64,000 bases of DNA. Origin: Ruegeria sp. HKCCA6707. Its GTDB lineage: Bacteria; Pseudomonadota; Alphaproteobacteria; Rhodobacterales; Rhodobacteraceae. This document shows, one piece after another, positions 1-9,850 of this stretch (position 1 is the stretch's first letter; the number at the start of each line of letters is the position of its first letter). Under the pieces are notes generated by a model. The model was given only the letters and a program-made list of their open reading frames with translations, ran no database searches and was not told the origin of the DNA. The translations under genes were made by a program, and so were the position numbers. Where the stretch lies: NCBI RefSeq assembly GCF_013033515.1, contig NZ_WQEG01000005.1:1-64000 (forward strand), written 5' to 3'.

Positions 1-2316
1 TGGTGCCCGGGGGCAGTGTTCTATTCCCGTTACAGGCACCCTCATCAGGTCTCCCGTCAGCAAAACAAGGGGTATCGCGACAACCAAGCCAAGGTCAACA
101 GGCGCGTTGTGTACTACGGTTAGTACTACGGCAGCCCGAAGACCCCGTGCCAAGCGCTATGCCAGTGCGGTTCCCGGGGGCGTACTCACATTGCTTCTGC
201 TGGAGCGGTGAACATAGTTGTCTGCTGGAGGTCTGAGTTGCATTGAGGCCATGGGGGGAAGTGCGAACGCCCCGATGTATGTTGAGGCGCTCATATTTTT
301 CTGGCTCAAACATCCGCGATGAAGCAAGGGTCTTGCACAAGGCCGATACCTCCCCACGTCATTGCGAGAGCATTGCGGTATCCAGCGTTACCTGTGGTGA
401 CTTCCTCAATCCCCATATCTGCCAACCCGAGCTTGAAGGTTTCGTGGTTGCGGATGCGGCGTCGGAAGTTGGAAGCGTCATATCCAAGAGCGGATCGCAG
501 TTCGGTGAACGGTAACCTCCCCTCAGGATGGCCATCGAAGAACCTCTCGATGTAGGTCAACGCTTCTTGGACCTTGCCTTTGGGCTTGCTCTTGCCGGGC
601 CTCCATGACCTGATCGCGCAGCCGGGGAAAACCTTGGGTAGTAGAGTACGAATGCCTGACCGCTTCGGGGCGATGATATAGGCGTTGCAGGGACCGCACT
701 CGGAGCCAGTGCCCTGCCTGACTGAGGATCGACACAAAGCCTGCAGGATGTGGTGCATGTGCTCTCCTGCTGCCATCTCTTCCACGAGGGTCTTGGAGAC
801 CTCCTGATCATTCGAGATGCCGCAGTAATATCGCGCTTTCACCTCATAGTCCGTCTCCGGGTGGTTGTTCAAACCTGCCAATATGACGTTCTGGACATGG
901 CGGTACTCGTTCGTTCCCTGATGCTTGCCCCAGTTAAGGAAGCTGACACGGTCGGGGTTTGAACTGAGCAGCCCCCTAATCTGATCGGGAATGGCCCCAT
1001 TCTTGACCCCTTTGTGATACACAACCAGCCACGGCTCCTCGGGCTTGCTGTCGATCAGTTGGGCGATCTCCTGCGCTAGAGCTTCGCCGTTCTTCAACCA
1101 CGCATTCTTCCCAGACCCCTTGTTCATGACGTTGACAGTAAGGCTTCCGTAGCTCTTGGCCGCTGAGGGCAGTCGTAAAAGGTTCCCCAGATGCTTCTCC
1201 CACAGCTCATAGGTTGCACGAACACGCCCAGAGGCGTCGAGGATCACCATGGGGGCCAGATCGCCTGGTATCGCGTCTCGGCTGTCGAGCGCAGTGATGA
1301 CCGGGGAGGCGTTGTTGGGCTTTCGCAGGAGAACGCATCGACCTGAAAGAGCGTACAGGGCGTCGAGATAGGAGGCATGTCGTTGATCCAGACCCCTCCG
1401 GACCGACAACAAGCTGATCCCAGTGGTTGCTTCGACGTCAGGCCAAGTACAGGTCCCTTGACCAAATGAGGCTTCAATCTCACCCTCCAGCTTCTCGATC
1501 AGTTCAACCAGCGCCGGATGTGAGAACCGAAGCGGATCACGCAAGGATGCAAGCTGATCCGCGTTGAGGGAGACAACCTCGCCTGGAAGCACCGCCTCGT
1601 CCCATACCCGGACAGCGCGGACCTTGCCTCGATACTGGAAGACACCAACATCCCCAAAACAACGGCCACGGCAACGGCTGATGACCATGGCGTGAGTGGT
1701 GAACAGAATACGGGCCTCGCTTGGCGGTACAGAACTCATACGGTTGACCTCTTCGTCAGACGTCAGGACCGCGAAGTCAGCCTCGTCGAGGTTCATCTCC
1801 TTGGCCAGGCGAGCAATCTCCTCCAGACGGGTGACGCAGAGCAGGACCGCCACGCCGTCATGGTGTTCGGACCTCAGAAGGTGCTGGACGAAATGGATCA
1901 ACGTCGTTGTCTTCCCGACACCAGGATCGAGGCTCGACAGGAAGAAGTAGGTACGCGATGTCCCATCAGCCATAGCGACCAGTGTAGCAACAAGTTCTCG
2001 CAGGGCTATAGCGACATCCTGCGGTGTAGTACCCCCTGCCCGTTGAGCCAGTTCTTTCAGCAAGGAGGTGGTCGTCGCTTCAGCCAGGTCGCCCAAGCCA
2101 TAGCTGGTACAATCTCTATAGAAAGGTCTTAATGGTGTTTGTACCACCGAGCTTGACCCATGCTGAGAAGCACAAGCCAGTCCAGTGGTCAAAGCAAATG
2201 CTTGAGCCATGAGCAGGTCCTTGATCTAGTTGTTGTCGAAGAAGAGGTTGAAGTAGAAACACTCCCACCGTCACCAAAGGATCACCTAAACAAAGCGGGT
2301 GATCTCAATGGTGGGC
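1..2316. repeat. Left arm of a large inverted repeat (at least 2316 bp)
   Basis: Every left position x pairs with right position 12061 minus x, so this stretch is the reverse complement of 9745-12060. I found one mismatch while comparing the arms: G at 1929 against T at 10132, a synonymous Leu codon change in the encoded ATPase. The inner boundary is sharp, at 2316/9745, where identity stops abruptly. The outer boundary is not reached because the window starts inside the repeat. The arm holds the ATPase gene at 306-2210. The remaining 305 bases outside it show no gene, only a 14-nt copy of the tRNA-Phe 3' end at 1-14 and two GTACTACG octamers at 111-118 and 123-130. Confidence 0.97.
306..2210 (-). 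CDS. P-loop ATPase / helicase-like protein, left copy
   Basis: A 634-residue protein identical to the product of 9851-11755. A Walker A motif (DPGVGKTTT) lies near residue 95, and an acidic WDEAVLPGE stretch near residue 200 fits Walker B, so it should bind and hydrolyse ATP. The C-terminal 80 residues look like a winged-helix or DNA-binding tail rich in basic residues. I cannot assign it to a named family; a superfamily 1/2 helicase-like or mobile-element replication ATPase is the best guess. The ATG start follows an AAGGA ribosome site with good spacing. It points away from the hsd operon, while its twin at 9851 also points away on the other side, giving a symmetric arrangement. The role of the ATPase is inference only. 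Confidence 0.85.
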   Translation of the reverse strand: MAQAFALTTGLACASQHGSSSVVQTPLRPFYRDCTSYGLGDLAEATTTSLLKELAQRAGGTTPQDVAIALRELVATLVAMADGTSRTYFFLSSLDPGVGKTTTLIHFVQHLLRSEHHDGVAVLLCVTRLEEIARLAKEMNLDEADFAVLTSDEEVNRMSSVPPSEARILFTTHAMVISRCRGRCFGDVGVFQYRGKVRAVRVWDEAVLPGEVVSLNADQLASLRDPLRFSHPALVELIEKLEGEIEASFGQGTCTWPDVEATTGISLLSVRRGLDQRHASYLDALYALSGRCVLLRKPNNASPVITALDSRDAIPGDLAPMVILDASGRVRATYELWEKHLGNLLRLPSAAKSYGSLTVNVMNKGSGKNAWLKNGEALAQEIAQLIDSKPEEPWLVVYHKGVKNGAIPDQIRGLLSSNPDRVSFLNWGKHQGTNEYRHVQNVILAGLNNHPETDYEVKARYYCGISNDQEVSKTLVEEMAAGEHMHHILQALCRSSVRQGTGSECGPCNAYIIAPKRSGIRTLLPKVFPGCAIRSWRPGKSKPKGKVQEALTYIERFFDGHPEGRLPFTELRSALGYDASNFRRRIRNHETFKLGLADMGIEEVTTGNAGYRNALAMTWGGIGLVQDPCFIADV

Positions 2317-2467
2317 GGCTAGTTTGCTCTTGCAGTTGTCTTGATTTGACTGCGACACAAAAGCCTTTGAACGGCCTCGACTTGTTCGCTTTCTGGTTGC
2401 TAAATGGCCGCAGAGAAAAACTACCCGCTGTTTGCAGGCGGAATAACCATCTGAGGGGCAACAAGAA

Positions 2468-4591
2468 TTGAACGTTCAGCAGCACAAAAAACTAACGGAT
2501 GACATATGGGAGATAGCGAAGCGGCTTCGCGGTCCTTACCGCCCCCCTCAGTATCGCCTTGTAATGCTGCCAATGGTGGTTTTACGACGCTTGGATTGTG
2601 TTCTTGAAGATAGCATCGATCGCGTTCACGCGGAATACTCTCGCCTCAAAGCTGCAGGAACACCTGAAAAGGCGATGGAGCGAATGCTCGCGAAAGTCGC
2701 CGACCCGGATCGAAAACAGCCGCTCTACAACACGAGCAGGTACACCTTTGAAAGGCTGACCGCTGACGCTGAGAACATTGCCCCGAACCTAGTTGCCTAC
2801 ATTAACGGCTTCTCACCTACGGCCCGCGCTATCTTCGAGAAGTTCAATTTCGCCGAGCAAATTGAGAAGCTCGAAAATAGCAACCGACTGTTCAACATTG
2901 TGCAACAGATGGCCACAATCCCGTTGCATCCCAACGAGGTGGACAACCTTCAGATGGGATACCTTTTTGAACATCTGGTGATGAAGTTCAACGAGCAGGC
3001 CAATGAGGAAGCAGGGGACCACTTCACTCCGCGTGAGGTCATCGAGTTGATGGCAAACATCATCTACACAGGTGAAAAGGACGTTTACAAACCCGGCATC
3101 TACAGGACGATTTATGACCCCACTTGCGGTACGGGTGGGATGCTTTCTGTCTCAGAGCAGCATATCCGAGCGGGTAACGGAGCGGCAAACCTGGCGCTTT
3201 TCGGGCAGGAGTACAATGATGAGAGTTGGGCAATCTGCTGTTCGGACATGCTCATCAAGGATGAAGAGACAAACAATATAATCCTTGGAGACACCCTAGG
3301 TGACGGTAAAACCCGCGACGGTTTCGAGGGGCGCCAGTTTCATTATATGCTCGCCAACCCCCCGTTTGGCGTAGACTGGAAAGACCAGAAGAAAGTTGTC
3401 GAGAAGGAGCATAAGACGCTAGGTTTCAACGGTCGCTTCGGCGCGGGAACACCAGACATCGACGACGGCTCGTTACTTTTCCTTCAGCACATGATTTCCA
3501 AGATGCACCCGAACCCGGACGCCGGCGGAGATGGCTCCAAGATCGCTGTTGTGTTCAACGGATCACCCCTTTTCTCTGGTAGCGCAGGCGGTGGTCCGTC
3601 CAGTATCCGTCGCTGGATTATCGAGAACGATTGGCTGGATGCGATCATCGGTCTACCAGACCAGCTCTTCTACAACACCGGCATCCACACCTACATCTGG
3701 TTGGTGACGAACCGAAAGCCGCCTGAAAGACGTGGCCAGGTTCAACTGATTGATGGCACCTTGTTCGCCGAGCGAATGGACAAGAGCCTGAACAACAAGC
3801 GCCACTGCATCACTGACGACCAGATCGCCCAGCTGACACGCATCTACGGCAACTACCTCGACGGTGAACGGGCAGAAGTGGTGGTGGACAAGAAGACCGG
3901 CGAAAAGGTGAAACGCACTGTCTCTCGCGTTTTCAAGAACCACGAGTTCGGCTTTCTGCGTATCGTTGTGGAGCGTCCCTTGCGTATGAACTTTCAGACC
4001 TCACCCGAGCGCATTGCCCGGCTTGATCAGCTCGACCCAAACAAGCACCCCGTTGGCGACTTTCGCGAAGTGGCAGAGGCAATGGATGCAGATCATCTCT
4101 ACATGGACCTCGCCGAATTCGACGCGGATGTTGTAGAGGCAGCGGCAAACCTGAGGATCAAGCTGAGCAAACCCGAGCGGAAAACCCTTTGGACTACCAT
4201 TGGTGATAAGGACCAGAAAGCAGAGGAATGTATCTGGGTCGGTAATCGACCAGAGCCTGACGCCGAACTACGAGATACAGAGAACGTTCCTTTGCCCGAT
4301 GCGACTGAATTACCTCTGCCCATGGCATTTGGACCCGACCCACAGAACAAGCTGAATGGCGACGTGGTCAACATGATGACCCCGGCCATTGATGCATACA
4401 TGGAGGCCAAAGTTAAGCCACACGTGCCCGATGCCTGGGTGGACTACAAAAAGACCAAGGTCGGCTATGAAATACCGTTCAACCGACATTTTTACGTCTA
4501 CAAGCCCCCGCGTGAGCTGAACGAGATCGAATGCGAGATTGAGACGTTGGAAGTTGAGATCGCCAAACTACTGGAAGGTCTGACAGGATGA
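2468..4591 (+). CDS. hsdM: Type I restriction-modification system methyltransferase subunit
   Basis: HsdM transfers methyl groups from S-adenosylmethionine to adenine in the site chosen by HsdS, and forms part of the restriction complex with HsdR. The 707-residue protein has the N-terminal HsdM helical domain, the SAM-binding motif DPTCGTGG near residue 215 and the catalytic NPPF motif near residue 296, all as expected for N6-adenine methyltransferases. It is somewhat longer than many HsdM proteins because of a C-terminal extension after residue 500. The start is a TTG preceded by a GAGGGG ribosome site; no suitable upstream ATG exists. The gene begins 151 bases inside the unique segment between the inverted repeats, so any promoter lies in 2317-2467. 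The stop overlaps the hsdS start (ATGA), showing translational coupling. Confidence 0.97.
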   Translation: MNVQQHKKLTDDIWEIAKRLRGPYRPPQYRLVMLPMVVLRRLDCVLEDSIDRVHAEYSRLKAAGTPEKAMERMLAKVADPDRKQPLYNTSRYTFERLTADAENIAPNLVAYINGFSPTARAIFEKFNFAEQIEKLENSNRLFNIVQQMATIPLHPNEVDNLQMGYLFEHLVMKFNEQANEEAGDHFTPREVIELMANIIYTGEKDVYKPGIYRTIYDPTCGTGGMLSVSEQHIRAGNGAANLALFGQEYNDESWAICCSDMLIKDEETNNIILGDTLGDGKTRDGFEGRQFHYMLANPPFGVDWKDQKKVVEKEHKTLGFNGRFGAGTPDIDDGSLLFLQHMISKMHPNPDAGGDGSKIAVVFNGSPLFSGSAGGGPSSIRRWIIENDWLDAIIGLPDQLFYNTGIHTYIWLVTNRKPPERRGQVQLIDGTLFAERMDKSLNNKRHCITDDQIAQLTRIYGNYLDGERAEVVVDKKTGEKVKRTVSRVFKNHEFGFLRIVVERPLRMNFQTSPERIARLDQLDPNKHPVGDFREVAEAMDADHLYMDLAEFDADVVEAAANLRIKLSKPERKTLWTTIGDKDQKAEECIWVGNRPEPDAELRDTENVPLPDATELPLPMAFGPDPQNKLNGDVVNMMTPAIDAYMEAKVKPHVPDAWVDYKKTKVGYEIPFNRHFYVYKPPRELNEIECEIETLEVEIAKLLEGLTG

Positions 4592-5853
4592 GCTTTGTCG
4601 CCCGACCAGATAGCAGCCCCAAATGGGCCGACGACCTGCCAGAAGGTTGGACCGCTGATTGGGTCAAATGGTCCGTCGCTTTCGCGTCGGCCAAGCCCGA
4701 TGGCGAAGACATAGAAAAGCTGCCCTATATCTCGAACGAGGACATTGCGTCGTGGACCGGAAGGTTGCTGAAGGAAGACCCGGAGCCTGCCGATAAAGAG
4801 GGGCGCCTCTTCCGGCGCGATGACGTGCTTTTCAATAAGCTGCGCCCCTATCTCGCCAAGGTCTATCATGCCGATTTCGACGGGATCAGCTCGGGCGAGT
4901 TACTGAACTTGCGGGCGTCAGAACGTGTCCTACCTCGTTTTCTGTTTCATTTGCTATCATCCTATCCGTTTGTCGACATCATCAATTCCGAGAGCTTCGG
5001 AACGAAGATGCCCCGCGCAGATTGGGAGATTGTGGGTCACCAACCGTTGCCACTTCCCGACCTGGATACACAGCGGCGGATTGCGGGGTATTTGGATAAC
5101 AAGACGAGGCAGATTGATGCACTGATCGAGAAGAAACGGGCGCTGCTGGACCGTCTTTCTGAGAAGCGTCAAGCCCTCATTACACGCGCTGTCACTCGCG
5201 GCCTCAACCTCGATGTGCCTCTGAAAGACAGCGGTAGCAAGTGGTTGGGTAACATCCCGGAGCATTGGGCGGTAAGGCCATTGAAATGGCGTGTTCGGGT
5301 GCAGAGCGGGCAAGTTGATCCCGTGGCAGACGAATTCAAAAGCTTGCCGTTGATCGCGCCAGATCACATCGAACAACGTACTGGCAGGATTGTTGAGGTG
5401 AGGACCGCGGACGAACAATCGGCCATGAGTGGAAAGTACCTGTGTGCTCCGACGGCAGTACTTTACTCAAAAATCCGTCCGGCTCTACGAAAAGCCGCTG
5501 TCTTCGGCAATGAGTGCCTGTGTAGCGCCGACATGTATGCGCTCAATCCGGGCGACGAGGTTATGCGAGACTACTTGCTGTTCTTCCTACTTACCGAAGC
5601 ATTCTCTGCCTATGCGGAACTCTCATCGCTGAGGGTGGCAATGCCGAAAGTAAACCGTGAAGCACTTGGCGTAGTCGAAATATGCATTCCTCCGCTCGAT
5701 GAGCAAAGGGCAATCGCAAGTTACTGCAGCGAAGAGAACAGCAAGCATCTCGTTGCGATTGATACGGTTGAGCAAAGTGTGGAACGCCTGATCGAATACC
5801 GAGCTGCTCTCGTCACTTCAGCCGTGAAAGGTGAAATGGCGGCACTGCTATAA
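4588..5853 (+). CDS. hsdS: Type I restriction-modification system specificity subunit
   Basis: HsdS selects the bipartite DNA target for methylation and cleavage. The 421-residue protein has the standard two-halved layout: a first target-recognition domain (about residues 1-165), a conserved helical spacer (about 165-210, with the pattern LIEKKRALLDRLSEKR), a second recognition domain (about 215-375) and a C-terminal conserved helix (ERLIEYRAALVTSAVKGE). Each recognition half starts with a P.HW or LPEGW type motif. The start codon overlaps the hsdM stop by four bases. The recognition sequence cannot be read from the protein without a database of known HsdS domains. The gene is full length and shows no silent cassette nearby. 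Confidence 0.96.
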   Translation: MSFVARPDSSPKWADDLPEGWTADWVKWSVAFASAKPDGEDIEKLPYISNEDIASWTGRLLKEDPEPADKEGRLFRRDDVLFNKLRPYLAKVYHADFDGISSGELLNLRASERVLPRFLFHLLSSYPFVDIINSESFGTKMPRADWEIVGHQPLPLPDLDTQRRIAGYLDNKTRQIDALIEKKRALLDRLSEKRQALITRAVTRGLNLDVPLKDSGSKWLGNIPEHWAVRPLKWRVRVQSGQVDPVADEFKSLPLIAPDHIEQRTGRIVEVRTADEQSAMSGKYLCAPTAVLYSKIRPALRKAAVFGNECLCSADMYALNPGDEVMRDYLLFFLLTEAFSAYAELSSLRVAMPKVNREALGVVEICIPPLDEQRAIASYCSEENSKHLVAIDTVEQSVERLIEYRAALVTSAVKGEMAALL

Positions 5854-5919
5854 GATGAATATTTCAGTTATTGAAATGGGGTGCACTGCTACCCCTAGCT
5901 TGATTAAAGAGGAACCGAG

Positions 5920-6627
5920 ATGTCTAAAAAGTTCTATGAAGGGATAGACGCGCTGAAAGGGCTGATTACGGCAAGCGGTATCCAAGGCGCGTGGCAAGAA
6001 AACAACGGCGGGTTTAATTTTCGCTCACAGAAAGGTGGTGTTTTGGGCTTTTGGCCTTCCACTTGCACTGTCAGTGTTCAAGGCAAATCGCCAGGCAAGG
6101 AAGAACTTGATGCTGTACTTGCTGGGGCAGATACAGCGGCTCCTGCAGCTGAGGCAAAGGCTGACAAACCCAATAGAAGGGTGTTTGTTGTTTATGGACA
6201 TGACGACGGCGCTCGAACCCAACTAGATGCGATGCTGCGCCGTTGGGGATTGGAGCCGGTTATTCTCGACCAGTTACCTTCAAAAGGACAAACGATCATC
6301 GAAAAGCTCGAAGACTATACCGAAGATGTCGGGTTTGGTGTTGTTCTTGCGACACCGGACGACATGGGTCACGCAAAGGATCATGAAGATCAAAATGCAT
6401 ATAGGGCACGTCAGAATGTGGTGCTTGAACTTGGAATGCTCTTGGTGAAACTTGGACGTCCCAAGGTAGCCATTCTGCTTGGTGCTCAAGTTGAAATGGA
6501 ACGCCCTTCTGACATCCAGGGCCTTATCTACATCCCATTCAAAGACAATCTAGAGAAAGAAGCCGGAACGCTCCTAGCCAAAGAAATGGCTGAGCAGGGT
6601 TACGAGATCGACGTGAAGAACCTTTGA
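5920..6627 (+). CDS. TIR-like nucleotide-binding (predicted NADase) protein inside the hsd operon
   Basis: A 235-residue protein with two parts. Residues 1-75 form a short unrecognised N-terminal region. Residues 85-235 match the TIR-like 'predicted nucleotide-binding protein' family (Pfam PF10137, the CAP12/Pycsar-type TIR), with the opening RVFVVYGHDDGAR, the central LATPDDMG, and the NVVLELGML segment that carries the candidate catalytic Glu of NADase TIR domains. Related domains degrade NAD+ during abortive infection. The gene lies between hsdS (67-base gap, own ribosome site GAGG) and hsdR (one base between stop and start), so it is probably cotranscribed. It is not a standard type I subunit; a back-up suicide role is inference. 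Confidence 0.8.
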   Translation: MSKKFYEGIDALKGLITASGIQGAWQENNGGFNFRSQKGGVLGFWPSTCTVSVQGKSPGKEELDAVLAGADTAAPAAEAKADKPNRRVFVVYGHDDGARTQLDAMLRRWGLEPVILDQLPSKGQTIIEKLEDYTEDVGFGVVLATPDDMGHAKDHEDQNAYRARQNVVLELGMLLVKLGRPKVAILLGAQVEMERPSDIQGLIYIPFKDNLEKEAGTLLAKEMAEQGYEIDVKNL

Positions 6628-6628
6628 A

Positions 6629-9600
6629 ATGGCAGGACACACCGAAACGGACTTCGAGAAGGCGATCGAACATGGACTTACCTCCGCAGGAGGCTATTCC
6701 AGTCGTGCGCCCGGTGATTTCAACGAGGACCTGTGCCTTTTCCCGTCTGATGTCGTTGGCTTCCTCAAAGACACCCAAAGTCAGAAATGGGACCAGCTGG
6801 AAACCCTGTTGAAAGGTCAAACCGAAGATCAGGTGCTGTCCGACCTGGCCAAGGAACTCAAGACAAAAGGCACGTTGCATGTACTGCGCCACGGGTTCCG
6901 TTGCTATGGAAAAACCCTGCGGCTTGCCTATTTCCAACCGAACACGGGCATGAACCCAGAGACCACCGCGCTCTATACTCAGAACCGCCTGACGATCACT
7001 CGACAGGTTGCTTTCACATCGGTGAAGAAAGCACCAAGCGGCAAGCCGAAGCGATGCATCCTCGATGTGACACTTGCGGTGAATGGGTTGCCGGTGGTGA
7101 CAGCTGAGTTAAAGAACCCACTGACCGGCCAACGTGCGGCAGACGCCAAGAAGCAATACGTGCGGGACCGTGACGAACGTGACCTGATGTTCAAGTTCAA
7201 GGAACGAGCCCTTGTGCACTTTGCCGTGGACCCAGACGAGGTGTGGATGACAACGCGGTTGAAAGGGGGAGAGACGTTCTTCCTACCGTTCAATAAAGGG
7301 CATGGCAGGGGCGCGGGCAACCCGCCAGTCGAGGACAACTGGAAAACCGCGTACCTGTGGGATGAAGTCTTGGCAAGGGATAGCCTTTTGGACATCCTGC
7401 AACGCTTTATGCACCTGGAGGTAAAAGAAAAGAAGATCGCCACCGACAAGGGGCCGAAGACTGTCAGCAAAGAAACGATGATCTTCCCCAGATACCATCA
7501 GCTTGACGCAGTGCGAAAGCTAGTGAGGCACTCCAAGGAGCATGGTGCAGGACGCAACTACCTAGTGCAGCATTCTGCGGGATCGGGAAAGTCGAACAGC
7601 ATCGCGTGGCTGGCCCACCGATTGTCTGGGCTGCATGACGCATTTGACACCAAGGTTTTTCACTCGGTCATTGTTGTGACAGATCGGCTCGTGCTGGATC
7701 AGCAATTGCAGAACACGATCTATCAGTTTGAACACAAGACTGGGGTCGTGGAGAAAATCGACGAGAATACGCAGCAGCTTGCCCGCGCAATCTCAAACGG
7801 TGTGCCTATCATCATCTCTACGATCCAGAAATTCCCCTTCATAGCCCAGGCACTGCGGACGCTTGCTGACAAGGGCGAGGAACTGTCGCTTTCCACCGAA
7901 GGCAAGCGCTATGCCGTGATCGTCGATGAAGCACATTCTTCCCAGACGGGTGAAACTGCATCTGCTCTGCGTGGGATGTTGAACAAGGATGGTATCGAGG
8001 CCGCGATCGCCGAACAGTTGTCAGACGTGGAAGACGAAAACCTGACCGAAGAGGCCAAGCGGGCAATCTTGCGCGACACCCTGCGAAGAGGTCGACAGCC
8101 CAACCTCAGCTTCTTTGCCTTCACAGCTACCCCTAAGTTCAAAACAAAAGCGATGTTCGATGAGCCGGGGTCGGACGGACAATCACCGTTCCACGAGTAC
8201 ACCATGAAGCAGGCCATCGAAGAGAGCTTCATCATGGATGTTCTCAGGAACTACACAACTTTCAAGCGCTTCTATGGGTTAGTGAAGCAGGTCGAAAACG
8301 ACCCACAGGTACCGAAACGAGCGGCAGCGAAGGCGCTCACGCAGTTCTTAACATTGCATCCGCACAATATCGATCAAGTTGTGACTATCATTGTTGAACA
8401 TTTCCGATCCAACGTAATTCATGAGATCGGTGGGCGAGCGAAAGCAATGGTGGTTACTGGCTCACGTCTCGAAGCGGTGCGCTACAAGCTGGCTTTTGAT
8501 CGGTACATCGAAGATCAAGAATACAGCGGCATTCGTTCGTTGATCGCTTTCTCAGGAACAGTTGAAGACCCAGAAATACCAGAAAGCTCATTTTCCGAAG
8601 TGGGGATGAACAATGGTCTACCGGAAGCCGAGTTGCCCGAAACCTTTGATAGCGATCAGTTCCGGGTCTTGCTGGTCGCTGAGAAGTATCAGACAGGTTT
8701 CGATCAGCCCCTGCTTCAAACCATGTACGTAGTGAAACGATTGGCGGGAGTGCAAGCAGTTCAGACCCTCTCAAGGCTGAACCGCATGGCACCAGGCAAG
8801 TCACGAACTTTTGTCCTCGACTTTGCCAATGAAGAGGAGGACATCTTCAACGCGTTCAAGCCCTACTATGAAGAAACGCCAGTCGGTGAGAACGCGGACC
8901 CACAAAGGCTCAACGAGTTGCAGCACCGTTTGTTGGAATGGGCGATCTTCACCCATGAGGATGTGAGTGCTTTTTCCTCTGTGTGGTACGGGAAAACAAA
9001 AGAGCACACGACTTCTGATCATCGTGTCATGAACGCCGTCTTGGATCGGGCGGTGGTTGCTTTCCAGGGGCGCGAAGAAGAAGAGCGAGAGGAGTTCAGA
9101 GGGCAGATTACAGCCTTTCGCAATCTCTACGCCTTTCTTTCGCAGATCATCCCTTATCAGGACAGCGAACTTGAGCAGTTCTACACGTTTTGCCGAAACC
9201 TGATTTCAAAACTCCCGCCTCCAGGAGATGGCTCATCGTTCACTTTGGATGATGAGGTAGCCTTGAAGTACTTTCGTATACAGCAAATGACGCAGGGTTC
9301 AATCGACCTCGATGATGGTGATGCGGACCCGCTCAAGGGGCCCACTGACGTCGGAACAGCGGGAAGAAAGGATGAAGAGGTCGGACTTCGAGACCTCGTC
9401 GACCGGTTGAATGAGCGGTTCGGGACAAACTTCACTCGTGCTGATCAGCTTTTCTTCGAGCAGGTCAGAGAAAGTGCAGAGAGTGACGAGCGCATCGTAG
9501 AGGCCGCACTCGCCAACAAATACGATAACTTCTCATCTTTCTTGGAGCGGATATTGGATGAGTTATTTATTGACCGCATGGATGGGAACGAAGAAGTGTT

Positions 9601-9697
9601 CTCGAAGGTCATGAGCGACCAACCATTCCGGGCCGAAGTACACAAAGGATTGTCGCGTGAGCTCTACGAGAGGATCAGAGCTGGCAGACGGCACTAA
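6629..9697 (+). CDS. hsdR: Type I restriction enzyme translocase/endonuclease subunit
   Basis: HsdR drives ATP-dependent DNA translocation and cuts DNA away from the unmethylated target. The 1022-residue protein is of normal length. The N-terminal nuclease domain shows the PD-(D/E)XK pattern (ILDVTL near residue 142 and AELKN near 158). The motor follows, with Walker A HSAGSGKSN near residue 314, the DEAH box VDEAHSS near 432, an FTATP helicase motif near residue 496, and the helicase C lobe with YQTGFDQP near 690. The C-terminal region is helical and probably contacts HsdM. The ATG lies one base after the stop of the TIR-like gene. It appears intact and active by motif inspection. Confidence 0.97.
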   Translation: MAGHTETDFEKAIEHGLTSAGGYSSRAPGDFNEDLCLFPSDVVGFLKDTQSQKWDQLETLLKGQTEDQVLSDLAKELKTKGTLHVLRHGFRCYGKTLRLAYFQPNTGMNPETTALYTQNRLTITRQVAFTSVKKAPSGKPKRCILDVTLAVNGLPVVTAELKNPLTGQRAADAKKQYVRDRDERDLMFKFKERALVHFAVDPDEVWMTTRLKGGETFFLPFNKGHGRGAGNPPVEDNWKTAYLWDEVLARDSLLDILQRFMHLEVKEKKIATDKGPKTVSKETMIFPRYHQLDAVRKLVRHSKEHGAGRNYLVQHSAGSGKSNSIAWLAHRLSGLHDAFDTKVFHSVIVVTDRLVLDQQLQNTIYQFEHKTGVVEKIDENTQQLARAISNGVPIIISTIQKFPFIAQALRTLADKGEELSLSTEGKRYAVIVDEAHSSQTGETASALRGMLNKDGIEAAIAEQLSDVEDENLTEEAKRAILRDTLRRGRQPNLSFFAFTATPKFKTKAMFDEPGSDGQSPFHEYTMKQAIEESFIMDVLRNYTTFKRFYGLVKQVENDPQVPKRAAAKALTQFLTLHPHNIDQVVTIIVEHFRSNVIHEIGGRAKAMVVTGSRLEAVRYKLAFDRYIEDQEYSGIRSLIAFSGTVEDPEIPESSFSEVGMNNGLPEAELPETFDSDQFRVLLVAEKYQTGFDQPLLQTMYVVKRLAGVQAVQTLSRLNRMAPGKSRTFVLDFANEEEDIFNAFKPYYEETPVGENADPQRLNELQHRLLEWAIFTHEDVSAFSSVWYGKTKEHTTSDHRVMNAVLDRAVVAFQGREEEEREEFRGQITAFRNLYAFLSQIIPYQDSELEQFYTFCRNLISKLPPPGDGSSFTLDDEVALKYFRIQQMTQGSIDLDDGDADPLKGPTDVGTAGRKDEEVGLRDLVDRLNERFGTNFTRADQLFFEQVRESAESDERIVEAALANKYDNFSSFLERILDELFIDRMDGNEEVFSKVMSDQPFRAEVHKGLSRELYERIRAGRRH

Positions 9698-9850
9698 AAA
9701 GCCCCAACTAATCTGAACTACAAATATTACCCTTCGAATTTAGGGCCCACCATTGAGATCACCCGCTTTGTTTAGGTGATCCTTTGGTGACGGTGGGAGT
9801 GTTTCTACTTCAACCTCTTCTTCGACAACAACTAGATCAAGGACCTGCTC

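Noticed and set aside
306..2210. Repeat arms as IS elements
   Set aside because: The encoded protein is a P-loop ATPase with no transposase motif, and I saw no terminal inverted repeats or target duplications for a single arm.
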